A DNA stretch of 64,000 nucleotides from Sphingomonas sp. (GCF_024508665.1 NZ_JANINP010000003.1:310001-374000); one strand, 5' to 3'; counted from the first letter of the stretch, positions 18,099-27,293 are shown. The notes: generated by a model not told the origin, from the letters alone. Made by a program: numbers and translations.

Positions 18099-19039
18099 TG
18101 CTGCGCCCGTGCCGAAAGGAAAATGTCGATTTCCCCCAAGGCGCGATTGCGGACCGGGTCAACCTCGCGCAGGATTTCGTGCGCGCTTTCATTGCCGAAC
18201 CGGACGACGCGGGCATCGGGCAGCATTCCCGCGACCTTGATCGCGTCGGCGGCGCGAACCAGCTTGTCGGCTTCGGCGACGAGCACGAGCACCGGCGTCC
18301 GGACCAGCTTTACACGTCGGCTGACCCGCAGCCGCCGCGTCGATTCGAACGCACGCACCACCCAGCGCCAGCTCGGTGGGCCCAATTTGATCTCCGGCTT
18401 CTGCTCCCACCACCACGGTTCGTCCGAATATCGGTCGGGATCGTGGGTGAGCAGCGACAGCCGCGAATCGGTGGTGCCGGGCTTTTCGTTCGACTTCCAC
18501 GCGCGACGCTGCGGATTGCCGAGCTTCATTGCGATCTCTGCGACGCGCTCGCCGAATCCGGCGCTGATCGGCGCATGCAAGCCCATCATCGGTGCGATGA
18601 GGACCGCCGCGTCGGGTTCGGCGATCACCTTGGCCAGCGCGCGACAGACCAGGTGGCCGCCCATCGAATGCCCCATGGCGACATGCGGCCCCGGCGTCGC
18701 GGCCGCCCATTCCCGCCAGAACGCGCCGTAATCGGCGAGGTACGTGCCGAAACGATCGATGTCGCCGACATGCGGATCGTCGGTCAACCGCCCCGATCCA
18801 CCCTGGCCGCGCCAGTCGAACGAGGTGATCGTCCAGCCCTGATCGTGCCAGTGGTGAAAGGTTTCGAGATATTTCTCGAATATGTCGCCGCGGCCGCCCT
18901 GGAAAAGGATCGATCCGCGCGGCTTGGCCGCGGCGGATGGCCAGTCGAAGCGGCGCAATTGCCAGCCGTCAGGGGCGGTCCAGAAGGATAACGAGCTGCC
19001 GTCGGGATAGGTTCGGCGCGCTGTTTCGGAAGATACCAT
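18095..19039 (-). CDS. Lysophospholipase-like alpha/beta hydrolase
   Basis: A 314-residue serine hydrolase of the PldB/monoglyceride lipase-like group. The nucleophile elbow is VAMGHSMGGHLVCRAL, the oxyanion region is RGSILFQGGRGDIFEKYLET, and TSFDWRGQGGSGRL is the usual lid-proximal strand. The acid is likely in PVLVLVAEADKLV and the histidine in NESAHEILREVD. It forms a two-gene unit with the DAO oxidoreductase. It is divergent from the Tad operon across 49 bp. Confidence 0.87.
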   Translation of the reverse strand: MVSSETARRTYPDGSSLSFWTAPDGWQLRRFDWPSAAAKPRGSILFQGGRGDIFEKYLETFHHWHDQGWTITSFDWRGQGGSGRLTDDPHVGDIDRFGTYLADYGAFWREWAAATPGPHVAMGHSMGGHLVCRALAKVIAEPDAAVLIAPMMGLHAPISAGFGERVAEIAMKLGNPQRRAWKSNEKPGTTDSRLSLLTHDPDRYSDEPWWWEQKPEIKLGPPSWRWVVRAFESTRRLRVSRRVKLVRTPVLVLVAEADKLVRAADAIKVAGMLPDARVVRFGNESAHEILREVDPVRNRALGEIDIFLSARAQQ

Positions 19040-19088
19040 CCACTCTGGTTACTTTTTAGAAAGCCATGCCGTCTAGGTCTGTGATCCG

Positions 19089-19559
19089 ATGGGCTGGGGA
19101 ATTCTGTCTTACGTGCTCGGGGGAGCACTCGTTCTGATCCTGCTTGCCGCGGGCATCGAGGACGCTCGCACGAGAGAGATCGCCAATTGGAAGAACGCAG
19201 CGATTGCGCTGATGGCGCCTGTCTGGTGGTGGGCGCAAGGCTATGGCTGGGCCGACGTCGCATGGCAGGTCGGGATCGCGGTCGGCGTGTTCGCGCTGTT
19301 TGTCGGCGCCTTTCACTTCGGCTGGATGGGCGGCGGCGACGTCAAGATGATCGGCGCGCTCGCGCTATGGCTTCCCGGTCAAACCCTTTTGTTCATGCTG
19401 ATGGTCATGTCGATCATCGGCGGCGTGCTGACGCTGATCATGATGTTCGACCATTGGCGCCGCAAAGCGCCTGGGGCTGTCGAGACGCCGTACGGCGTGG
19501 CGATCGCCATGGCATCGATGCTCGCGCTCGGTGAACCGATCTTTAACCACTTTGCGTAG
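19089..19559 (+). CDS. cpaA: Prepilin peptidase CpaA (A24 family)
   Basis: Inner-membrane aspartyl protease that trims Flp prepilins. At 156 residues it has the short CpaA form without the methylase domain. The two catalytic aspartates are in LAAGIEDARTREIANW and in WMGGGDVKMIGALALW. Hydrophobic helices fill the rest. It is the first gene of the Tad run; cpaB follows after 50 bp. Confidence 0.92.
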   Translation: MGWGILSYVLGGALVLILLAAGIEDARTREIANWKNAAIALMAPVWWWAQGYGWADVAWQVGIAVGVFALFVGAFHFGWMGGGDVKMIGALALWLPGQTLLFMLMVMSIIGGVLTLIMMFDHWRRKAPGAVETPYGVAIAMASMLALGEPIFNHFA

Positions 19560-19609
19560 ATTAACGGCGATCAAACCGGGGTCATCGCCACAACGGGGCA
19601 CGAAGCGTC

Positions 19610-20638
19610 ATGGATAGTCGGAAAATCATTTTGCTGGTTGGCGCGCTTTTCGTCGCAGCCATCACCGCGTTCATGGCGCGTAGCCTGATCGTCGGATCGA
19701 GTGCGCCCGTAGCGGTGGCCCAGGCCCCAATCGCACCGGTCCAGACCGGCACTGAAGTGCTCGTCGCGACCAAGGCGCTGCCGATCGGCACCATCCTGGA
19801 CGCGACCAGCTTCAAGTTCCAGCCTTGGCCGAAGGAGCTGGTCGAGAACGCCTATTATGTTCGCAAGGACGGGTTCGATCCGAAGAGCCTCCAGGGCACG
19901 GTCGTGCGCTCGGTGATCACCGCTGGGCAGCCGCTGACTCAGGGGTCGTTGGTCAAGCCGGGCGATCGCGGCTTCCTTGCCGCGGCGCTGACACCGGGCA
20001 TGCGCGCGGTCACCTTTCCGGTCCGCAACGAGAATTCGGTCGCAGGCTTCGTCTTTCCGGGCGACCGCGTCGACCTCACGCTGTCCCAGACTGTCCCTGG
20101 CGGCGGCGATGGCCCGCCGCTGAAGGTGGCCGAGACGATCATGAAGAATCTCCGCGTGCTGGCGACCGACCAGCGCACGACCAGCGATGTCGACGACCAA
20201 GGCAAGACCGTCGTCCGCAACTTTTCGATGGTGACGATCGAGGCAACGCCGGCAATCGCCGAAAAGATTTCGGTTGCACGCACTTTGGGCGACCTGTCGC
20301 TGGTGCTGCGCCCGCTCGCCGATTCGGCGTCAGAGCTTGATCAGGCAATCGCCGAGGGGTCGGTGAAGGTGCCGGACGGCAAAGATCCTAAGGCCGAAAA
20401 GGCAATGCTCGCAACTGCCGATACGCAGCCGATCGCCGGCAAGACCACTTTCGCCACAGGCGCCGACGTCTCGCGCTTCCAGCGTCGCACCGTGCCCGGC
20501 AAGGCCACAGACGGAACGACCGCCGGCGGAACAGCGGGCATTCCCGGCGGAGCGCCGGCCGTAACGGGACCCTCGGTGCGTATCGTCCGCGGGAACAACG
20601 TGACCGAGGTACCGATCGGTCGTGGGGGGAAGAAGTGA
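19610..20638 (+). CDS. cpaB: Flp pilus assembly protein CpaB
   Basis: Periplasmic component (RcpC/CpaB family) thought to work with the CpaC secretin. The 342-residue protein has one N-terminal membrane helix (KIILLVGALFVAAITAFMARSL), followed by an SAF domain with VLVATKALPIGTILDA and VVRSVITAGQPL, then GMRAVTFPVRNENSVAGFVFPGDRVDL, which is diagnostic. The C-terminus is Gly/Thr/Pro rich. Its stop overlaps the cpaC ATG by one base. Confidence 0.92.
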   Translation: MDSRKIILLVGALFVAAITAFMARSLIVGSSAPVAVAQAPIAPVQTGTEVLVATKALPIGTILDATSFKFQPWPKELVENAYYVRKDGFDPKSLQGTVVRSVITAGQPLTQGSLVKPGDRGFLAAALTPGMRAVTFPVRNENSVAGFVFPGDRVDLTLSQTVPGGGDGPPLKVAETIMKNLRVLATDQRTTSDVDDQGKTVVRNFSMVTIEATPAIAEKISVARTLGDLSLVLRPLADSASELDQAIAEGSVKVPDGKDPKAEKAMLATADTQPIAGKTTFATGADVSRFQRRTVPGKATDGTTAGGTAGIPGGAPAVTGPSVRIVRGNNVTEVPIGRGGKK

Positions 20639-22347
20639 TGCAAGCGACAATCGTTTTGAACCGGATCGTTGCGGCTACCGTCGCGACCGCGCTGGTAGCG
20701 ACCATGCCGGTCGAGGCCGCGGGCGGCGCTCGGCAGACAGCGAGCCGCGCTCCGGCCAAGCCCGCTCGTGTCCGCGGCCTGCCGCAAGGCACGCAACGCC
20801 CGACGACGGAAGTGATGCTTTCGGTCGGCCAGGGTGAGGTCATCACCCTCCCCGCCGAGGCGGCAGACGTGTGGGTCGCCAATCCGAACGTCGCTGACGT
20901 CGACGTGAGCAATCCACGCCAGATTCGCCTGTTCGGCAAGGATTACGGGGAAACCACGGTATTCGTCACCGCGGCAAACGGGCGGGTCATCTATTCAACC
21001 AATGTCCGCGTCGCACAGAATCTGACTTCGATCGACCGCATGATGAAGGCGGCCATGCCGGACGCCGACATCAAGGTCATCACGGTCGGCCAACTCGCGA
21101 TCCTCACGGGCACCGTGGCGGCGCCGGCCGATGTCGCGCAGGCGCAACAGATCGTGACCGCATTGCTCAATCCGGGGATCGACGTCACGAACGCGACGAC
21201 ACCTTTGAAGATCGGGGTGGTCAATCGACTCCGCACCGCGACGCCACTGCAGGTCAATCTGCAAGTCAAGATCGCTGAGGTCAGCAAGTCGTTCGCCAAG
21301 AATATCGGCAGCAATCTCAGCACGATCGACGGCACGGGCGGGTTCAAGTTCGGCATTTCGAACGGCCGCTCAATCGCGACGACCGCGACCAACGATCCCA
21401 ACCTGCCGCTCAGCGTCGGATTGGGCACGGTAACAGGCTATACGATCGACCCGATCACCGGGAAGATCGTGCAGGCCCCGGGCACCGCTATTCAGCCGGG
21501 TCCGCAGACAACTACGATCGGCGGACTGGGCAAGCTTTTCGGCATGGATATCCTGGGCGCGCTCGACCTCGGCGAAACCGATGGTCAGGTAACCACGCTC
21601 GCCAACCCGAACCTGACCGCCTTGTCGGGTGAGACCGGATCGTTCCTTGCCGGCGGGGAGATCCCGATCCCGGTCAGCCAAGGCCTGGGCGCGGTATCGG
21701 TCGAATACAAGCAATATGGCGTCAGCCTCGCTTATACGCCGACCGTATTGGCGGATGGCCGCATCTCGATGCGCGTGCGCCCGGAAGTGTCGCAATTATC
21801 CGCGGCCGGCGCGGTTCAGATCGGCGGCGTCACCATTCCGGCGCTGACGACCCGGCGCGCGGAAACCACGATCGAACTCGGCTCGGGCCAATCGATGGTG
21901 ATCGGCGGTCTGCTACAGAATTCGACCGACAATCAGATCACCAAGACGCCCGGAATCGGTGACGTCCCCGTGCTCGGCGCGCTGTTCCGCTCCAACGGTT
22001 GGAAGCGCAACGAAACCGAATTGATGATCGTCATCACTCCGTATCTGGTGAAGCCGGTCAATGCCGACCAGATCGTCCTGCCGACCGACGGCTACAAGGC
22101 GCCAACCGATCTCGGCCGCGTCTTCCTTGGCCGCCTGGGTGAAGGCACGAACGGTGGTGAGCGGCCGAAGCCGACTATGGCCGTACCCAACGTCGCCGGC
22201 CCCGCCATCGGTGCCAGCGCGCCAGTGCCGGTAACGCCGACTACGCCGCAGCCGAGTTCCGATGCGGCGACCGCTGACAAGAAGGCACTTCCGCCCAAGA
22301 AGTCGAAAAAGGGCGATCAGCCCGCCACTCCCGGCTTCAGCCTGTAA
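20638..22347 (+). CDS. cpaC: Flp pilus secretin CpaC
   Basis: Outer-membrane secretin through which the Flp pilus leaves the cell. The 569-residue protein has a signal peptide, an N-terminal domain (LSVGQGEVITLPAEAADVWV, RLFGKDYGETTVFV), a BON-like region (SIDRMMKAAMPDADIKV) and the secretin core with NLTALSGETGSFLAGGEIPI and the conserved LGSGQSMVIGGLLQNSTDN. It ends in KNELMIVITPYLVKP-like sequence (RNETELMIVITPYLVKP) and a Pro/Lys-rich tail. I chose ATG 20638, which shares a base with the cpaB stop. Confidence 0.94.
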   Translation: MQATIVLNRIVAATVATALVATMPVEAAGGARQTASRAPAKPARVRGLPQGTQRPTTEVMLSVGQGEVITLPAEAADVWVANPNVADVDVSNPRQIRLFGKDYGETTVFVTAANGRVIYSTNVRVAQNLTSIDRMMKAAMPDADIKVITVGQLAILTGTVAAPADVAQAQQIVTALLNPGIDVTNATTPLKIGVVNRLRTATPLQVNLQVKIAEVSKSFAKNIGSNLSTIDGTGGFKFGISNGRSIATTATNDPNLPLSVGLGTVTGYTIDPITGKIVQAPGTAIQPGPQTTTIGGLGKLFGMDILGALDLGETDGQVTTLANPNLTALSGETGSFLAGGEIPIPVSQGLGAVSVEYKQYGVSLAYTPTVLADGRISMRVRPEVSQLSAAGAVQIGGVTIPALTTRRAETTIELGSGQSMVIGGLLQNSTDNQITKTPGIGDVPVLGALFRSNGWKRNETELMIVITPYLVKPVNADQIVLPTDGYKAPTDLGRVFLGRLGEGTNGGERPKPTMAVPNVAGPAIGASAPVPVTPTTPQPSSDAATADKKALPPKKSKKGDQPATPGFSL

Positions 22348-22368
22348 CGCGCGAGGAACAGTCAGATC

Positions 22369-23001
22369 ATGCGTACGATCCTCATCGCCGCTTTTGCCGC
22401 TCCCGCGCTGATGCTGGGCGGCTGCGGCACGCTCAATCGGGGCGTCGACTCGATCAAACAGCCGGTGGTCAGCCGCACCGATTACGTATTCGACGCGCAG
22501 TCGACCACCGCTGGCCTGGCGCCAGGCGAAACCGAACGGGTCGCCGGCTGGCTTTCCGCGATGCGGTTACACTACGGCGACCAGATTTCCGTCGACGATC
22601 CCAACCCGTACGACTCTCGCGCCCGCGCCCAGATTGCGGCGATCGTCTCAAGCTACGGCATGCGTCTAGCCGATCGCGCACCGATCACCAACGCGCCGCT
22701 GGCGGCTGGCATGGTGCGGGTCGTCGTCAGTCGCGCGGTCGCCACCGTGCCCGGCTGTCCCGACTTCACGCGCAGCGGATCCAGTGAGTTCGAAGGCAGC
22801 ACGACGTCCAATTTCGGCTGCGCGAGCAACGCCAGCCTGGCCGCGATGGTCGCCGATCCCAGGGATCTGGTCCGCGGCCAGACGGACGACGGCACGACCG
22901 ACCCGATCACGTCGAACCGCGCTATCGGCACGTATCGCAGGGCCGCCCCGACCGGGGCCGGTGGAACGACAGTCAAATCCGAATCGACGGGAGGCAAATG
23001 A
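22369..23001 (+). CDS. cpaD: Pilus assembly lipoprotein CpaD
   Basis: A 210-residue outer-membrane lipoprotein with lipobox LMLGGC (Cys19). It has the CpaD pattern: a central OmpA-like region (ERVAGWLSAMRLHYGDQISV, ARAQIAAIVSSYGMRL) and the family's cysteine-containing segment VPGCPDFTRSGS...NFGCASNASLAAMVADPRDL, which ends in the typical PRDLVRGQ. It should help the CpaC secretin reach or stay in the outer membrane. It is followed by cpaE one base after its stop. Confidence 0.92.
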   Translation: MRTILIAAFAAPALMLGGCGTLNRGVDSIKQPVVSRTDYVFDAQSTTAGLAPGETERVAGWLSAMRLHYGDQISVDDPNPYDSRARAQIAAIVSSYGMRLADRAPITNAPLAAGMVRVVVSRAVATVPGCPDFTRSGSSEFEGSTTSNFGCASNASLAAMVADPRDLVRGQTDDGTTDPITSNRAIGTYRRAAPTGAGGTTVKSESTGGK

Positions 23002-23002
23002 G

Positions 23003-24307
23003 ATGAACGCGCCGTGGAAGCCCGCTGGTGTCGCACATCGCGAGCCGTTCGTCGCTTATGTCTGCGACGAGACGACCGCCGAAGCGCTGCGCCCGATCGT
23101 CAGCGAAATGGGCTGGTCGGCCGAGAAAGTGAACAAGGGTGGGCTGCGCAACGCGGTCCAGTCGCTGTCCGTCTCGGCCAGTCCGCAAGTGCTGTTCGTC
23201 GATCTGAGCGAGTCGGGCGATCCGCTCAATGACATCAACGCACTGGCGGAGGTCTGCGAGCCTGGCACCGTCGTGATCGCGGCAGGCCAGGTCAACGATG
23301 TCCGGCTCTATCGCGACCTTACCGCGAGCGGTATCCAGGATTATCTGCTCAAGCCGCTCAATCCGGATCTGCTGCGCGAAGCCTTTGGCAGCGCGCAAGC
23401 GGTGTTGAACGCACCGCGGCTGAACGAGGTTTCGCCGGACCGTCCGCACTCCGCGACCGCGGTGATCGGTACGCGCGGTGGCACTGGCGCTTCGACCATC
23501 GCTACCTCGGTCGCGTGGTTGATGAGCGAGAAGGGCGGCCGCACCACGGCATTGCTCGATCTCGACGTGCATTTCGGCACCGGCGCTCTGGCGCTCGACC
23601 TCGAGCCCGGCCGCGGCCTGACCGACGCGATCGAGAATCCCAGCCGCATCGACGGGCTGTTTATCGAACGTGCGATGGTCAAGGCCAGCGAGCGTCTTGC
23701 CGTGCTGTCAGCCGAAGCACCGATCAACTCGCCGATGATGACCGACGGCTCCGCTTTCTACCAATTGCAGGAAGAAATGCGCGCCGCGTTCGAATGCACG
23801 GTGGTCGACTTGCCGCGCGCGCAGTTGATCGCCCACCCGCATCTGATCAGCGACATCCAGACCACCGTGGTCGTGACCGAACTGACGCTGGCCGCGGCAC
23901 GCGACACGATTCGTATCCTGTCGTGGTTGAAGTCGAACGCGCCGGGAACCCAGGTCCTGGTGGTCGCCAATCGGGTGCCGGCTGGCGGTCAGCTGGAAAT
24001 CAGCCGCAAGGATTTCGAAGGTTCGATCGAGCGCCGTATCGATTTCGTCGTGCCTTATGACCAGAAACTGGCGGCGCAGGCTGCCAAGCTGGGCAAGCCG
24101 CTGGCCGAGGCCGGCAAGGGATCCAAGACGGTCGCGCCGATCGCCGAGCTCGCCAACCGGCTGTTGGCGGTGAGCGATTCGGCCGAGCCGGCAGGCAAGG
24201 CGACAGGCAAGAATGGCGCCGGGAAATCGGCGGGTCAGTCCCTGATCGGCAAGTTCGCCGACCTCAAGTCGCTGATGCCGAGCAAGAAAGCCGCGAAGTC
24301 GAGTTGA
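23003..24307 (+). CDS. cpaE: Pilus assembly ATPase-like protein CpaE
   Basis: A 434-residue protein of the TadZ/CpaE group, which localises the Tad machine at the pole. An N-terminal receiver-like domain (PFVAYVCDETTAEALRPIV, VLFVDLSESGDPLNDI) is followed by a MinD/ParA-type domain. Its P-loop reads AVIGTRGGTGASTIATSVAW: the signature lysine of ParA-type Walker A motifs is absent, as is common for CpaE. DLDVHFGTGALALDLEP is the next conserved block. The C-terminus is basic and low in complexity. Start 23003 lies one base after cpaD. Confidence 0.92.
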   Translation: MNAPWKPAGVAHREPFVAYVCDETTAEALRPIVSEMGWSAEKVNKGGLRNAVQSLSVSASPQVLFVDLSESGDPLNDINALAEVCEPGTVVIAAGQVNDVRLYRDLTASGIQDYLLKPLNPDLLREAFGSAQAVLNAPRLNEVSPDRPHSATAVIGTRGGTGASTIATSVAWLMSEKGGRTTALLDLDVHFGTGALALDLEPGRGLTDAIENPSRIDGLFIERAMVKASERLAVLSAEAPINSPMMTDGSAFYQLQEEMRAAFECTVVDLPRAQLIAHPHLISDIQTTVVVTELTLAAARDTIRILSWLKSNAPGTQVLVVANRVPAGGQLEISRKDFEGSIERRIDFVVPYDQKLAAQAAKLGKPLAEAGKGSKTVAPIAELANRLLAVSDSAEPAGKATGKNGAGKSAGQSLIGKFADLKSLMPSKKAAKSS

Positions 24308-24311
24308 TCAT

Positions 24312-24331
24312 CGCCGGCCCATCCGGGCCGG
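24312..24331. terminator. Perfect GC hairpin between cpaE and tadB
   Basis: GCCGGCCCATCCGGGCCGGC is a 20-base near-perfect palindrome in the 49-bp gap where cpaF would be expected in a standard Tad operon. There is no T-run after it, so it is not a classical terminator; it may slow transcription, stabilise the cpaA-E mRNA, or be a scar of rearrangement. Confidence 0.45.
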
Positions 24332-24356
24332 CACCAACAAGTGGAGCGTTCGAGCG

Positions 24357-25334
24357 ATGCCATTGGTGCCGCTGATCTCGGTGATTGCAGGAGCGGCAAC
24401 CATGCTGTTGCTGCTAGCGTTCGCCTTTTCCGGTCCGTCGGTGGCGAAGGCTCAGACGCGCCGGCTGAACTCGCTCCGCGAACGCCATAGCGGCGCCGCC
24501 AGCGACGCGGCAATGGCAGCGCAAATGCGCCGCATCACCGGCAAGCGCGACAGCAACATGGACACCGCGATGATGCGGTTCCTGCCGCGTCCGGCCTTGC
24601 TCAAGAAGCGCCTCGCCATGACCGGCAAGACCTGGACCGTCGGTCAATACGGCCTGGCGACGTTCGGCATCATGCTGGTCGTCGCGACGCTGCTGATGAT
24701 CCGCGGCGCTCCGGTCGCAATCTCCGTCCTGATCGCCGTGTTCGTCGGCGCCGGACTGCCGCATTTCGTGGTCGGCTATTTCATCAGGCGCCGGGTCAAT
24801 AAGTTTACCGCCAAATTCCCCGACGCGATCGAATTGCTCGTGCGCGGGCTGCGCTCTGGTCTGCCGATCAGCGAAACCATGGGTGTGGTCGGCGCCGAAG
24901 TGCCTGGCCCGGTCGGCGAGGAATTCCGCGCGGTATCGGACAAGATGAAGATCGGCCGTACGATGGACGCAGCGTTGCAGGAAACCGCCGATCGCCTCGG
25001 CACGCCGGAATTCCAGTTCTTCGTTATTTCGATCGCGATCCAGCGCGAAACCGGCGGCAACCTCGCCGAGACTCTGGCCAACCTCGCCACCGTGCTGCGC
25101 CAGCGCGGACAGATGAAGCTGAAGATCAAGGCGATGTCGTCCGAATCCAAGGCGTCGGCCTATATCGTCGGCTCGCTGCCGTTCATCGTGTTCGGCCTGA
25201 TCATGTGGATCAGCCCGGCCTATATGGGCAATTTCTTCGTCGATCAGCGCCTGATCGTCGCCGGCATCGGCGGCTTCATCTGGATGTCCCTGGGCGGCTT
25301 GATCATGGCCAAAATGGTCAATTTCGAGATCTGA
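24357..25334 (+). CDS. tadB: Tad platform protein TadB (type II secretion F family)
   Basis: Inner-membrane platform protein of the Flp pilus machine. The 325-residue sequence has an N-terminal membrane helix, a double helix around residues 98-140 and two more near the C-terminus; between them lies the T2SSF domain with FPDAIELLVRGLRSGLPISE, RTMDAALQETADRLGTPEF and SIAIQRETGGNLAETLANLA. These are the TadB hallmarks. The partner platform gene tadC follows after 4 bp. Confidence 0.93.
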   Translation: MPLVPLISVIAGAATMLLLLAFAFSGPSVAKAQTRRLNSLRERHSGAASDAAMAAQMRRITGKRDSNMDTAMMRFLPRPALLKKRLAMTGKTWTVGQYGLATFGIMLVVATLLMIRGAPVAISVLIAVFVGAGLPHFVVGYFIRRRVNKFTAKFPDAIELLVRGLRSGLPISETMGVVGAEVPGPVGEEFRAVSDKMKIGRTMDAALQETADRLGTPEFQFFVISIAIQRETGGNLAETLANLATVLRQRGQMKLKIKAMSSESKASAYIVGSLPFIVFGLIMWISPAYMGNFFVDQRLIVAGIGGFIWMSLGGLIMAKMVNFEI

Positions 25335-25338
25335 GGCC

Positions 25339-26337
25339 ATGGAACCGCACCACACAACCCTGCTCGGCGTCGACGTCCTCTGGGTAGGCACCCTGCTCGC
25401 CGGCGTCGCCGCGTTCGCCGTCATGCTCGCCATTTACGCGGCGACCACCGTCCGCGATCCGATGGCGCGCCGTGTCAAGGCGCTCAATGATCGCCGCGAA
25501 CAGTTGAAGGCCGGTATCACCGCTTCGACCAGCAAGCGCCGCGCGAAACTGGTCCAGAAAAACGAGACCACCGACCGCATCCGTTCGATCCTTCAGAACC
25601 TCAAGGTCCTGCAGGACAGCCAGCTCAAGGTCGCGCAGACCAAGCTGCTCCAGGCCGGCATCCGTCAGAAGGAATATGCCGTCGCGGTCATTTTTGGCCG
25701 GTTGATCCTGCCGATCCTGTTCGGCCTGCCGATGCTGTATTTCGTCTACGGCACTGATGCGTTCGCGACCTGGTCGCCGCTCAAGCAATATGGACTGGTC
25801 GCCGGGGCCTTCATCCTGGGCTACAAGGGTCCCGACATCTATCTCAAGAACAAGATCCAGAAGCGTTCTGCGGCGATCCGCAAGGGCTTGCCCGACGCGC
25901 TCGATCTGCTGGTGATCTGCGCCGAGGCCGGCCTGACCGTCGACGTCGCCTTCCATCGCGTGTCGAAGGAACTGGGCCGGGCCTATCCCGAACTGGGCGA
26001 CGAATTCGCGCTGACCGCGATCGAACTCGGCTTCCTGTCCGACCGCCGTCAGGCGTTCGAGAACCTGGCGATGCGTGTCGACCTCGACGCGATCAAGGGT
26101 GTGGTCACGACCATGATCCAGACCGAGAAATACGGCACGCCGCTCGCCTCCGCACTGCGCGTGCTGTCGGCCGAATTCCGCAACGAGCGCATGATGCGCG
26201 CCGAGGAAAAGGCCGCGCGGCTGCCGGCGATCATGACCGTGCCGCTGATTCTGTTCATCCTGCCGACCCTGTTCATCGTCATCCTGGGCCCGGCGGCGTG
26301 CAGCATCAACGACGCCTTCCTGCACGGCGGCCATTGA
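25339..26337 (+). CDS. tadC: Tad platform protein TadC (type II secretion F family)
   Basis: Second platform protein, 332 residues. It has the T2SSF core KGLPDALDLLVICAEAGLTV and LSDRRQAFENLAMRVDLD, followed by GVVTTMIQTEKYGTPLASAL, which separates TadC from TadB. The basic stretch after the first helix (RRVKALNDRREQLKAG) is cytoplasmic. Last gene of the cluster; a GGGAGGGG-type hairpin follows the stop. Confidence 0.93.
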   Translation: MEPHHTTLLGVDVLWVGTLLAGVAAFAVMLAIYAATTVRDPMARRVKALNDRREQLKAGITASTSKRRAKLVQKNETTDRIRSILQNLKVLQDSQLKVAQTKLLQAGIRQKEYAVAVIFGRLILPILFGLPMLYFVYGTDAFATWSPLKQYGLVAGAFILGYKGPDIYLKNKIQKRSAAIRKGLPDALDLLVICAEAGLTVDVAFHRVSKELGRAYPELGDEFALTAIELGFLSDRRQAFENLAMRVDLDAIKGVVTTMIQTEKYGTPLASALRVLSAEFRNERMMRAEEKAARLPAIMTVPLILFILPTLFIVILGPAACSINDAFLHGGH

Positions 26338-26345
26338 TCCGGTCA

Positions 26346-26370
26346 CTCCCCTCCCGCACGCGGGAGGGGG
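26346..26370. repeat. CTCCC/GGGAG palindrome after tadC
   Basis: CTCCCCTCCCGC followed by GCGGGAGGGG forms a hairpin just after the tadC stop. It is a member of the second repeat class (CCTCCC...GGGAGG) and could terminate or protect the Tad operon transcript. Confidence 0.55.
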
Positions 26371-26437
26371 TCGACTTGCGCCGCTCCGCAACCGAGCGCA
26401 GCATGACGCGTTGAGATCCCCAACAGGGAGAGACGCC

Positions 26438-26734
26438 ATGCTGTTCACCGACCCGAACCAGATCGCCGTAGTCGTCCTCGTCCTGATCGTCGGTCTGGTG
26501 CTCGGACTGCTCATCGCGCCGCGGGGTACCAAATGGCGCAAGCGCTACGAGGAAGAGCGCGACGCCCACGCGGCCTATCGCACGGACACCGATGCCAAGA
26601 TCCGCGAGCGTGAGGCGTTGACGACCAATCGGGACGCCTATGTGCGCGATCTCGAAAAGGCGAAGATCGATTTGACCGCGGCGAACGAGAAGCTGGCGGC
26701 GGAGAACGCGGAATTGCGGGCGCGGGCGGTTTGA
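26438..26734 (+). CDS. Small membrane-anchored coiled-coil protein
   Basis: A 98-residue protein with one N-terminal transmembrane helix (IAVVVLVLIVGLVLGLLIA) and a highly charged helical tail, RKRYEEERDAHAAYRTDTDA onward, that should form a coiled coil. The pattern resembles many alphaproteobacterial proteins of unknown function. ATG at 26438 with CAGGGAG seven bases before it was preferred to an upstream in-frame ATG at 26411. It could belong to the Tad transcription unit but is not a known Tad component. Confidence 0.7.
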   Translation: MLFTDPNQIAVVVLVLIVGLVLGLLIAPRGTKWRKRYEEERDAHAAYRTDTDAKIREREALTTNRDAYVRDLEKAKIDLTAANEKLAAENAELRARAV

Positions 26735-26741
26735 TCTCTCT

Positions 26742-26764
26742 TCCCTCTCCCACTGGGAGAGGGA
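26742..26764. repeat. TCCCTCTCCC/GGGAGAGGGA hairpin
   Basis: TCCCTCTCCC ACT GGGAGAGGGA is a perfect 10-bp stem with a 3-base loop between two convergent genes, so it may serve as a two-way terminator-like element, though it lacks T-tracts. Same sequence style as other CCTCCC palindromes in the window. Confidence 0.55.
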
Positions 26765-26771
26765 GCCCACG

Positions 26772-27293
26772 TCAACTCAACGCCTTACAGCTCGACTTCT
26801 TGCGCGCAGCATCGATCGCCGCGAACTGGGTGCGGTCGGGCACCAGGATACGGATCAGCGCGATGCCCGTCGTGCCGTCGACGCGAACCGCCGTCATGCC
26901 GTCGGGTACGGGTTGCCCGGGACGCGCGATGGCGACGCGGATCGGCTGGTTGCCGGCATCGATATTGTTGCGGACATACGCGACGTCGGTACGCGAATTG
27001 AAGATCGACAGCGACCAATAGGGGGCGGGCACCGGCGCAACATCGACCAGCACAGGTCCGTTCGACAGGTCGAACGGACAGGATGAATAAGCGAGGTCCG
27101 GGCTCGGCCGGACGATGGCACGCGCCTTGTCGGTAGCGAGCGGTGCCGCGAGCATCGCATTGTATCCCGTGCCCTTGGCGATACGGTGCGTGGCGAGGCC
27201 CATCAGGACACGCGGAAACTGCACGAGCGCGACCTGGTAGCCGACGAAGGCCAGGACGACGCCGAGCAACAGCGGAAAGAGCCAGCGGCGCAT
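26772..27293 (-). CDS. DUF1254-domain protein
   Basis: A 173-residue protein with an N-terminal membrane helix (LFPLLLGVVLAFVGYQVALV). The body matches DUF1254: NAMLAAPLATDKARAIVRPS and DLAYSSCPFDLSNGPVLVDV, then PYWSLSIFNSRTDVAYVRNN. DUF1254 and DUF1214 often occur as the two halves of one protein; here they are encoded by two adjacent genes joined by a TGATG overlap. The role of these domains is unknown. Confidence 0.8.
   Translation of the reverse strand: MRRWLFPLLLGVVLAFVGYQVALVQFPRVLMGLATHRIAKGTGYNAMLAAPLATDKARAIVRPSPDLAYSSCPFDLSNGPVLVDVAPVPAPYWSLSIFNSRTDVAYVRNNIDAGNQPIRVAIARPGQPVPDGMTAVRVDGTTGIALIRILVPDRTQFAAIDAARKKSSCKALS

Noticed and set aside
23003..24307. CpaE considered as a MinD or ParA partition protein
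   Set aside because: The P-loop lacks the signature lysine, a receiver-like N-terminal domain is present, and the gene is embedded in the Tad operon.
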